Positions 1 through 5,813 of a stretch of 7,647 nt of DNA are shown here, piece by piece (position 1 is the first letter of the stretch; the number at the start of each line of letters is the position of its first letter). The position numbers were made by a program, and so were the translations under genes. Source of the DNA: Vulcanimicrobiota bacterium (GTDB lineage Bacteria > Vulcanimicrobiota > Vulcanimicrobiia > Vulcanimicrobiales > Vulcanimicrobiaceae); assembly GCA_014305015.1 (NCBI GenBank), contig JACRUB010000084.1:1-7647 (forward strand), written 5' to 3'. The notes under the pieces are model-generated. The model was not told the DNA's origin. It ran no database searches and saw only the letters and a program-made list of their open reading frames with translations.

Positions 1-1198
1 CAAGCAGAGCGCGTGCCTCTTCAGGAGTTATTTGCGCCGCCGCGAGTACGGCATCAACGGCGCTCGCATCAACGTTGAGTTCGTCGTGCGCGCTTTGCGC
101 AAAGTACGCCACGCTTGCCGCCGGATTGTAGCGCACGAACCCCGCATCCGGCGCAATCTCGCTCGCCAGGATTTTGAGCAGCGTCGATTTTCCCGCGCCG
201 TTGGGACCAACGATCGCTAGTCGCTCACCTTGCTGAACCGCTGCCGTTAGTTTAGAGAACAGTGGAGAGGCATACGCCTTTGCGAGGTCCTCCATCTCAA
301 AGGCAAACCCGGTCCCCGCGCGGCGTGCAGATGCCAGCCGCACGTTGATACGGGCGCGCGGTCCAGCCGGCTCCGGTGCCTGCATCGCCGCCTCAACGCG
401 TTCGAGCTGCTTTTCCCGGCTGCGGACGCGGCTGTAGTTCGACGACGTCAGTGTTGTGCGCAAACCCGCAATGGTTGCGCGCCGCTTGTCGCGCTCAGCG
501 ACGTATTCTTCGTAGGCCTGGCGTTCGGTCTCGAGTCGCGTTTCGCGAGCAAGCATGTAGTGGCTGTAGGCCGGCTGCGCAGGCGCGTACGCGTGAAGTT
601 TTCCGTTCTCGATTTCCCAGACGCGGGTAGCCACGCGATCGATGAAATAGCGATCGTGAGAAACGATAATGTATGCACGCCGGTCGGCGGCAATAAATGA
701 CTCAAGCCAACGAACCGTTGCGATATCGAGATGGTTGGTCGGTTCATCCAGAATCAGATAATCGGGATTATCGATCAGCAAATGCGCAAGCGCGGCCTTT
801 GCTCGCTGACCTCCGGAGAACTCCCGCAGCGGTCGCGCGAAATCCGCGGGCTCGAAACCAAAGGCAGCAAGCATCGTGCGCAAGGTTTTGTTTTGAAGTC
901 CCCACTCGGCATCTGGGACGCGGGCGAGGGCCGCATCCACGAGTTCGCCCAGTGTCGCCTGCGTCTCATCCGCAACGCTCTGCGCAAGATAGCCGAGCTG
1001 GGCGTCTTTTGCGCGCACGACGGAACCGCCGTGCAATTCATCGACGCCCGCAAGCAAGCGCAGCAAAGAGGATTTCCCGGCGCCGTTCGGACCGACGAGT
1101 GCAATGCGTTCGCCCTCGTGCAGAACACCGCCGATGCCGTTGAATATCTCGCGCGCTCCGTAATGACATTCCAGCGCGCTAAACCGTAAGAGTTCCAA
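1..1198 (-). CDS. ABC-F family ATPase, C-terminus cut off by window edge
   Basis: This is a soluble tandem-ATPase of the ABC-F class, whose members act on the ribosome (EttA/Uup/antibiotic-protection type) and are not transporters. The reading frame stays open from 1198 through base 1, giving about 399 codons. Seen in order: first Walker A GPNGAGKSS (about residues 36-44), signature FSGGQ (127-131), Walker B LILDEPTNHLD with D151/E152, and H-loop SHDRYF (H181). A charged helical linker follows (about 200-290, with RSREKQLERVE), then the second Walker A GPNGAGKST (331-339). The second signature and Walker B lie outside the window. No membrane segment is visible. I chose the TTG start at 1198 because AAGGA lies 4 nt upstream and the protein then begins MELLRFSALECHYG, as family members do. 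It begins 11 nt after the PPK2 stop. The ABC-F class is secure; the subfamily cannot be assigned without the C-terminus. Confidence 0.93.
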   Translation of the reverse strand, partial: MELLRFSALECHYGAREIFNGIGGVLHEGERIALVGPNGAGKSSLLRLLAGVDELHGGSVVRAKDAQLGYLAQSVADETQATLGELVDAALARVPDAEWGLQNKTLRTMLAAFGFEPADFARPLREFSGGQRAKAALAHLLIDNPDYLILDEPTNHLDIATVRWLESFIAADRRAYIIVSHDRYFIDRVATRVWEIENGKLHAYAPAQPAYSHYMLARETRLETERQAYEEYVAERDKRRATIAGLRTTLTSSNYSRVRSREKQLERVEAAMQAPEPAGPRARINVRLASARRAGTGFAFEMEDLAKAYASPLFSKLTAAVQQGERLAIVGPNGAGKSTLLKILASEIAPDAGFVRYNPAASVAYFAQSAHDELNVDASAVDAVLAAAQITPEEARALL

Positions 1199-1209
1199 GG
1201 GATCCTTGG
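1195..1209 (-). promoter_or_regulatory. Short palindrome over the RBS and start of the ABC-F gene
   Basis: On the minus strand the PPK2/ABC-F gap reads CCAAGG-ATC-CCTTGG, a perfect 6-bp inverted repeat with a 3-nt loop. One arm contains the Shine-Dalgarno AAGG and the other contains the TTG start codon. A hairpin in mRNA would hide both, so ABC-F translation might depend on ribosomes finishing PPK2 just upstream. The repeat is seen directly; the regulatory role is inference, and a short palindrome like this can arise by chance. Confidence 0.35.
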
Positions 1210-2064
1210 TTAGTCGGCGAGAGCCGCCTCACCCACTTCTTTAAGCTCATTTGCGACCGCGGGCGAGATCGCGGGATTTTTCAAATCGAGCTTTTCGAGC
1301 CGCGCTACGATTGCGTTCGCGATTGCGACGCGCGCCACATACTTATGATTGGCGGGAATAATGTACCACGGCGCGGCTTGCGTGCTCGTCGCAGAGATCG
1401 CTTCTTCGTAGGCGGTCATGTACTTGTCCCAAAACGCACGCTCCTTGAGATCGTAGATCGAGCACTTCCATTGTTTAGCCGGATCGTTGATCCGGGCTCG
1501 TAGGCGCCTACCCTGTTCGTCCTTCGAAATGTGCAGGAAAAATTTAATGACGATCGTGTTCTCGCTAACCAAGTGACGTTCGAAGGCGTTGATTGCGTCA
1601 TAGCGCCGGTGCCAAAACTGCTCGGAATCCTCATTCATCCGCGAGCCGAGCAGCTCCGGATGCACGCGAACAATAAGAACGTCTTCATAATAAGACCGGT
1701 TGAAAATCGCAATCCGTCCGCGTTCGGGCAACACCTTCTCACAACGCCACAAGAAATCGTGACGCCGCTCTTCATCCGAGGGCGCTTTGAAGCCGTACAC
1801 ATTGACGCCGATTGGATTGACGCCCGACATGACGTGCTTGACCGCGCCGTCTTTTCCGGCGGTGTCCATTCCCTGGAAAACAATCAGAACGGCATATTTG
1901 CCCTGTGCAGAGAGAACGTCTTGCAGTTTTTCCAGCTTTGCTACATCGGTTTGCAAACGGGTGAGGGCGTCATCTTTGCTTGCAAACCCGCAGCGTTCGC
2001 CCGGATCGAGTTTGGCAAGCGAGAGGTGCTTGCCGGGCGGCGCGATCAGCGCTTCAGGGTTCAA
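1210..2064 (-). CDS. PPK2-family polyphosphate kinase (polyphosphate:nucleotide phosphotransferase)
   Basis: This cytoplasmic enzyme transfers phosphate between polyphosphate and nucleotides. The sequence fits the PPK2 branch annotated as polyphosphate:AMP/ADP phosphotransferase. With the chosen start it is 284 residues, near the usual family length. Visible marks are the N-terminal LIAPPGKHLSL and KLDP segments, the Walker A loop GMDTAGKDG (about 65-73), the conserved VMSGVNP and GFKAPSDEE segments, DFLWR, and the Walker B region IAIFNRSYYEDVLIVRVHPE (about 118-137). A C-terminal YIIPANHKYVARVAIANAIV tail is also present. The start is a TTG at 2064 that overlaps the multicopper-oxidase TGA (TTGA), implying translational coupling; no good Shine-Dalgarno is seen. 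The frame stays open back to 2163, but that extension lies inside the oxidase and does not look like family N-termini. Class and preferred nucleotide (AMP or ADP) are not settled by sequence alone. Confidence 0.93.
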   Translation of the reverse strand: MNPEALIAPPGKHLSLAKLDPGERCGFASKDDALTRLQTDVAKLEKLQDVLSAQGKYAVLIVFQGMDTAGKDGAVKHVMSGVNPIGVNVYGFKAPSDEERRHDFLWRCEKVLPERGRIAIFNRSYYEDVLIVRVHPELLGSRMNEDSEQFWHRRYDAINAFERHLVSENTIVIKFFLHISKDEQGRRLRARINDPAKQWKCSIYDLKERAFWDKYMTAYEEAISATSTQAAPWYIIPANHKYVARVAIANAIVARLEKLDLKNPAISPAVANELKEVGEAALAD

Positions 2065-3494
2065 CGGTACACGACTTCGGTCATCATTCCGTCCATCATA
2101 TGAATGTCGTTGTGACAGTGCAGTAACCAGCGTCCCGCCGGTGAGGTGGCGTCGAATTGCCACGCGAGCGTTCCATTGTTAGCGCGAACGAGCGAAACAT
2201 CTTTTGCCATTGGTCGCAGCAGCGCTTTCCCATCGATCTCGACGATGTTAAACGTGTGCCCGTGCAGATGCATCGGGTGGTCCATGTCCGTCGTATTTTT
2301 GAACCGCACGATTACGGAGTCACCCCGATGCACGAAGATCTTCTCCGTTTGCGGATAGATTTTTCCGTTGAGTGTCCACCGGTCGGAGCCGAAGACCCCT
2401 CCGCCAATCGTGTAAGCCTGCGAAACGGCAGCTTTCGCAGAAAACGCCCCCGAACTCAACCCCGCTGCATTTTCATAGGTGAAGTAGTCTACGCCCTCGA
2501 GCGATTGCGAATTGCCCATCGGCGTGGCGTGTTCCATGCCGTCGGTATACACGACGACCGCCTGCTCATACGAGAGCGGATCGGCTGAGATACCGTGCAG
2601 TAACCACGCTCCGGGCCTTGTTACCTCAAACCAGGCGTCGTACCGTTCTGCGATGCCGATGCGCAGCGCATCTACAGCCAAGGGTTGCGCAAGCGCATTT
2701 CCGTCAGCATGCGTCACGCGCAGCTTGTGGCCGGCGAGACGCACGTAGCGCGTTTGTGTCACATTTGCATTGAGAATGCGCAGGCGAACTTTCTGGCCGA
2801 CCGCTACTTTGAGCGATTTCGTATTTGGATACGCCGCACCGTTGATGCAGTGCGCAAGGTAGGCAACCTCGTCGCCCATTTTGTCGTCGGACGCCATATT
2901 GAGCAGCTCGGGCGAACCCATCGGATCGATCATCGGCGCGTGGCTGACGCCCCGCATCGCTTGGCCGATCGTTGCCATGCGTGGAACGTCGTGAAACACA
3001 AGCGCAAACTCGGCATCAGGTTTATCGTCGCGGGGATCTTCGACGATAATCATGCCGAAGAGACCGCGCAACGTGCCCTCATTGAAATCGTGATCGTGGT
3101 ACCAACGCGTGCCGGCCGGACCGGCCGTGAATTCGTACTTGAACGAGCTACCTGGTGCAACGCCTTTTTGGGTCACGCCCACTACGCCGTCCATTGCGTT
3201 CGGCAGTATCATGCCATGCCAATGAATGCTTGTTGAGACGTTCGTCTTATTGATGTACTTCGCCCGAAAGCGCTGACCGAGCGCAACCCGCAAAACGGGA
3301 CCCGGAATAGTTCCATTATAGGCAAGAGCATCGAACGAGATTCCGGGCACGGGCGAAAAGCGCCGGCGCGTCGCTGTCAATGTGTACTCGACGACGTCGC
3401 TCGCCAGCGCGCGCTCGTGCAGCGCAGGCAAGGCAAACGCGGCCATGCCGCCGCCCATGATTCGAAGGAATGACGCCCGTCGCAAGCCCATCAT
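2061..3494 (-). CDS. Tat-exported multicopper oxidase (laccase/CueO/CopA-like)
   Basis: This is a periplasmic or surface blue-copper oxidase of 477 residues that would couple one-electron substrate oxidation (Cu(I), Fe(II), Mn(II) or phenolics in known relatives) to reduction of O2 to water. It begins MMGLRRASFLRIMGGG, a twin-arginine signal, with a hydrophobic stretch and an ALA site near residue 32. Three cupredoxin domains fit the length. All copper-ligand motifs are present: HWHG (H91, H93), WYHDHD (H133, H135; many laccases have HSH here), HPMHLHGH (H406, H409, H411), and HCHNDIHMMDGM (H459, C460, H461, H465, axial M470). The second domain carries no obvious long Met-rich insert of the CueO kind. 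The ATG at 3494 overlaps the upstream gene's TGA (ATGA), pointing to coupled translation with the heme/barrel protein. A longer frame to 3590 exists but would bury the Tat signal. Substrate is unknown; context favours a metal. Confidence 0.95.
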   Translation of the reverse strand: MMGLRRASFLRIMGGGMAAFALPALHERALASDVVEYTLTATRRRFSPVPGISFDALAYNGTIPGPVLRVALGQRFRAKYINKTNVSTSIHWHGMILPNAMDGVVGVTQKGVAPGSSFKYEFTAGPAGTRWYHDHDFNEGTLRGLFGMIIVEDPRDDKPDAEFALVFHDVPRMATIGQAMRGVSHAPMIDPMGSPELLNMASDDKMGDEVAYLAHCINGAAYPNTKSLKVAVGQKVRLRILNANVTQTRYVRLAGHKLRVTHADGNALAQPLAVDALRIGIAERYDAWFEVTRPGAWLLHGISADPLSYEQAVVVYTDGMEHATPMGNSQSLEGVDYFTYENAAGLSSGAFSAKAAVSQAYTIGGGVFGSDRWTLNGKIYPQTEKIFVHRGDSVIVRFKNTTDMDHPMHLHGHTFNIVEIDGKALLRPMAKDVSLVRANNGTLAWQFDATSPAGRWLLHCHNDIHMMDGMMTEVVYR

Positions 3495-5233
3495 TGTCCC
3501 ACTTGTACCGGCATGTCCATTACCTTGCCGTCGTAGGTGATTTCTAAGGTCCACGGACCGCCCATTGAGAAGCTCACTTCGCCTTGCCACACATGGTGGT
3601 CCGCGGTTGGATGCATCGCAATATCGATGTGATGACTTCCCGCGCCCATGTGCATTATCGCTCGCGTTGCAACAACGCTCGGGGCAGAACCCGAAAAAAC
3701 GACGGTTATCGTTGCACGGTCGATTGGAACTTCCGGATCGACCCTAACAATCGGAGTTGCACTCGTTCCTGTAGAGGGCGTGCCTCCATCCAGACTAGAG
3801 AGATACGCAACGACGTCGTTAATTTGTGCATCGCTAAAACCGAAGTCGGGCATCGGAGCGCGCGGATGTTTGATAAATTCGAAGATCTGTCCAGCGGACA
3901 AATTCCGCTCGATACCCACCAGTTTCGGGCCGATGCCACCTTGAAACTTCGCGCCGTGGCATCCCATGCAACCGTTGTTCTGAACGAGTGCGGCGCCCCG
4001 ATTTGCATCACCCGCAGGCGGGGCGGCAGCTGCGGCCGGCGCGGGTGTTGCTACTAAGCGCGCCGGGACCATCATCGCACCGACGGGCGGATCCCAAAGA
4101 AAGCGTTGTCCGGACTGGAACGGCCCCGCCCAATCCAACGCAAACCCGATCTGCGGCCGGTTGCCGGGACTCATCATGAGCTCCGATGTGACTTTGAGAT
4201 TCGGCAGCATATGATGCGCAAAGCTCAAAACGTATTGGCGGTTGAGCACATCGCTCGATGCAAGGTCGTATCGCACCAGCACGTGATTCTTCCAACCGAT
4301 GTCGCGCTGCAGTTCAAGCATATATCCGTTTAGAGACTGAGGTGCGCTCCCAATATCCGGCTGCGCGTCAAAGCCGTGGTAATACATCGTCTGAACCAAG
4401 ACCTTGGAGGTTTGATAGCTGTAGTACATGCCTTCCCGCGAAAAGACGTCATCGGCCATGTAGTTCCGTGCAACGTCTTTAAGCGGGGTTACGCCACGCA
4501 TGCCGACAACGCCGACCTGCCACGGCTTGGTCATGCCACCATAGGAGACATTGAGATCGACGGTGCGGGGACCGGCGGCACGATCATAGTCAAGGGCGTG
4601 CTGAATGGAGTCTTCTCCCGCCAAATACGCGAGATTATACATAAACTCGTTCGACATTCCGTTGAATGCCAACCCCCAGTGCGAGCCGTTCGGCTCGAAT
4701 GTATTTTGACCCGAGTCCTGCGTTGCAAGCAAATAGTTGCTCATCGTCCATCCATGCGCGGGCATAAACGGAAACGGCGTATGGTATTTCCCGACTTGCA
4801 ATGAGTTTGCGCCGCGGAAGAGTCCGTTCCACGAAAGCCACACCTGCTCGGTCTTTCCGGGCTGGCCCGTATCAACAATCGGCTGTTCCATGTAATACGA
4901 AAAGTTGCGCCCGAGAAAGCCGGCCGCAAAAAGCGAGAGCGTTTGTACCGTCGTGCTCGATGGGTGATCTTTATTTGAAAGAAACGACTGGATTTGCATC
5001 CGGATCGCAAGCGGCAATGCCTGATGCTGCTTCTTCAAATCCACATTTTGGAAATTGGTCATCATGACCGACATTCCGTAGCTAGTGAGGCCTGGAAACG
5101 AGGTGTGGCAGCTTTGGCACGAGAGCCCTTGACCGTTAGCCAAAGGGGGCACCGCCAAAGCGGCTTTCATTGTCATCAAGAACAGGAGCGTCGCCACCCC
5201 GGCTCGCGCGCTCGCAACGATTGCTCGTCGCAT
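3491..5233 (-). CDS. Heme / beta-barrel-like / cytochrome c / beta-sandwich fusion protein
   Basis: This is a 580-residue exported multidomain protein, probably in the outer membrane. Residues 1-27 form a Sec signal peptide (hydrophobic core, ALA cleavage). A first heme site CQSCH (39-43) follows, with FPGLTSYGM just after it, recalling cytochrome-porin proteins with CxxCHxxFPxLTPFG. Residues about 65-380 show alternating hydrophobic/polar and aromatic-rich strands (VWLSWNGLF, QVGKYHTPFPF, MYYSYQ, LVRYDLA) typical of an outer-membrane barrel. An Ala/Pro hinge (394-408) leads to a class-I cytochrome c domain with CMGCH (422-426) and a likely axial Met in PRAPMPDFG (M461). The last part (about 495-580) is a beta-sandwich-like domain with MHMG, SHH, HPT and HHVWQG, resembling YtkA/FixH/CopC-type domains. 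The ATG at 5233 has GGAGG 6 nt upstream; a TTG at 5248 was rejected. The last two domains are paralogous to the protein at 5810-6409. Domain identities for the hemes are firm; the barrel is inferred. Confidence 0.88.
   Translation of the reverse strand: MRRAIVASARAGVATLLFLMTMKAALAVPPLANGQGLSCQSCHTSFPGLTSYGMSVMMTNFQNVDLKKQHQALPLAIRMQIQSFLSNKDHPSSTTVQTLSLFAAGFLGRNFSYYMEQPIVDTGQPGKTEQVWLSWNGLFRGANSLQVGKYHTPFPFMPAHGWTMSNYLLATQDSGQNTFEPNGSHWGLAFNGMSNEFMYNLAYLAGEDSIQHALDYDRAAGPRTVDLNVSYGGMTKPWQVGVVGMRGVTPLKDVARNYMADDVFSREGMYYSYQTSKVLVQTMYYHGFDAQPDIGSAPQSLNGYMLELQRDIGWKNHVLVRYDLASSDVLNRQYVLSFAHHMLPNLKVTSELMMSPGNRPQIGFALDWAGPFQSGQRFLWDPPVGAMMVPARLVATPAPAAAAAPPAGDANRGAALVQNNGCMGCHGAKFQGGIGPKLVGIERNLSAGQIFEFIKHPRAPMPDFGFSDAQINDVVAYLSSLDGGTPSTGTSATPIVRVDPEVPIDRATITVVFSGSAPSVVATRAIMHMGAGSHHIDIAMHPTADHHVWQGEVSFSMGGPWTLEITYDGKVMDMPVQVGQ
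3782..4012 (-). repeat. Cytochrome c domain repeat, copy B
   Basis: This 231-nt segment encodes the second cytochrome c domain of the barrel fusion protein. It matches 6092-6322 in the same orientation without gaps. My alignment of the encoded 77 residues gives 61 identities, including CMGCHGAKFQGG and IKHPRAPMPDFGF. A 17-nt core, ccgaagtcgggcatcgg, is identical at 3840-3856 and 6150-6166. It reflects a within-cluster domain duplication, not a mobile repeat. Confidence 0.85.
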
Positions 5234-5239
5234 AGGTAA

Positions 5240-5244
5240 CCTCC
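5240..5244 (-). promoter_or_regulatory. Strong ribosome binding site GGAGG for the barrel fusion gene
   Basis: GGAGG on the minus strand sits 6 nt before the ATG at 5233 (GGAGG-TTACCT-ATG). It is the best-placed Shine-Dalgarno in the window and decides the start over the in-frame TTG at 5248, whose own codon lies upstream of this site. The gene has its own strong initiation signal, unlike its ATGA-coupled downstream neighbour. Confidence 0.8.
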
Positions 5245-5259
5245 GCAATCAAGAAAGAA

Positions 5260-5274
5260 AGTAGAAAAACTACT
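5260..5274 (-). repeat. Small inverted repeat in the 43-nt gap after the membrane gene
   Basis: On the minus strand this reads AGTAG-TTTTT-CTACT, a perfect 5-bp inverted repeat with a T5 loop, just after the TAG stop of the small membrane protein and followed by a T-rich run (TTCTTTCTT). The stem is short and AT-rich, so it is a poor terminator. It might mark an mRNA processing or weak attenuation point, or be chance. Confidence 0.25.
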
Positions 5275-5276
5275 GC

Positions 5277-5813
5277 CTACTGATGCGGTGGAGGGCGCTG
5301 AAAGCGTGCTTTACCGGCTGCGATGCAAAGGGCGTACGCGGGCGAGCGGTCATTAAAAAAAACGTGCAGCGGCGAAGCCGCGCGGAGACGTTCGAGATAG
5401 CGGCTGCCTTCGTCTGCCGCCCGTTCTGCATGCGAGAGAAGCCGCGAAAATTGTACGAGGACGAGGGCAACCAAAAGCGCGACCACAAGTTGTGCGACGA
5501 TCGCCCCCGGCGAAATTGCAAATCCCTCGAGCGATTCAACGGCGGCGTAAAACAGTATTTGCGCCACGGCAAGGCGCAGCCAAACGTGATGAATGCAAAG
5601 TTGTGGGGCCTTCTCACGCGCAACCTTGCTGAGCGCGCGGAGCAGCAACATGCCGCAGACGCCGGCTAAGAGGACCACCGAATACTGCAGCGCCGGAGCG
5701 AGGTAGCCGTGATGGCCGTCACTCTGGGCCTGCCCCGTGAGCGCATAAGCCAGCGTATGCCCGGCAAGTGCGCCGGGTATTGCAGCGAGCAGCCACAGAA
5801 GACGGCGGTTCAC
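5277..5813 (-). CDS. Small four-helix membrane protein, unrecognised family
   Basis: I do not recognise this 178-residue inner-membrane protein. Four hydrophobic segments are visible at about residues 5-25, 38-60, 76-98 and 103-125, followed by a polar, charged C-terminal tail (about 126-178, ending RPPPHQ). Histidines cluster near membrane edges: GH (H19) with LAYAL at the end of helix 1, GHHGYL (H34, H35) before helix 2, and IHH (H75, H76) before helix 3. Acidic E93 and E96 lie in or near helix 3. These could bind metal or heme, but no known motif proves it. The GTG start overlaps the TGA of the preceding cytochrome gene (GTGA), with GGAGG only 3 nt upstream. By position, between two heme/beta-sandwich proteins, it may be a membrane partner analogous to CopD; this is inference from context only. 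Confidence 0.8.
   Translation of the reverse strand: MNRRLLWLLAAIPGALAGHTLAYALTGQAQSDGHHGYLAPALQYSVVLLAGVCGMLLLRALSKVAREKAPQLCIHHVWLRLAVAQILFYAAVESLEGFAISPGAIVAQLVVALLVALVLVQFSRLLSHAERAADEGSRYLERLRAASPLHVFFNDRSPAYALCIAAGKARFQRPPPHQ

Noticed and set aside
731..1189. 152-residue plus-strand open frame near the left end
   Set aside because: It is antisense to the first ATPase domain of the ABC-F protein, whose Walker A, signature, Walker B and H-loop share one continuous minus-strand frame.
1531..2103. 190-residue plus-strand open frame opposite PPK2
   Set aside because: It is antisense to a well-supported PPK2 gene with all motifs; the plus-strand translation has no recognisable domain and fits a GC-rich shadow frame.
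2065..2163. 33-residue N-terminal extension of PPK2 to an upstream ATG
   Set aside because: It overlaps the essential C-terminal copper motif of the oxidase in another frame, and family members begin close to the LIAPPGK segment.
2685..3236. 183-residue plus-strand open frame opposite the multicopper oxidase
   Set aside because: It lies wholly inside the oxidase, is Arg/His-rich with no domain, and has no ribosome site context; a shadow frame.
3495..3590. 32-residue N-terminal extension of the multicopper oxidase
   Set aside because: It would put a charged segment before the twin-arginine signal and overlap the upstream gene by about 100 nt; the ATG at 3494 with ATGA overlap is better.
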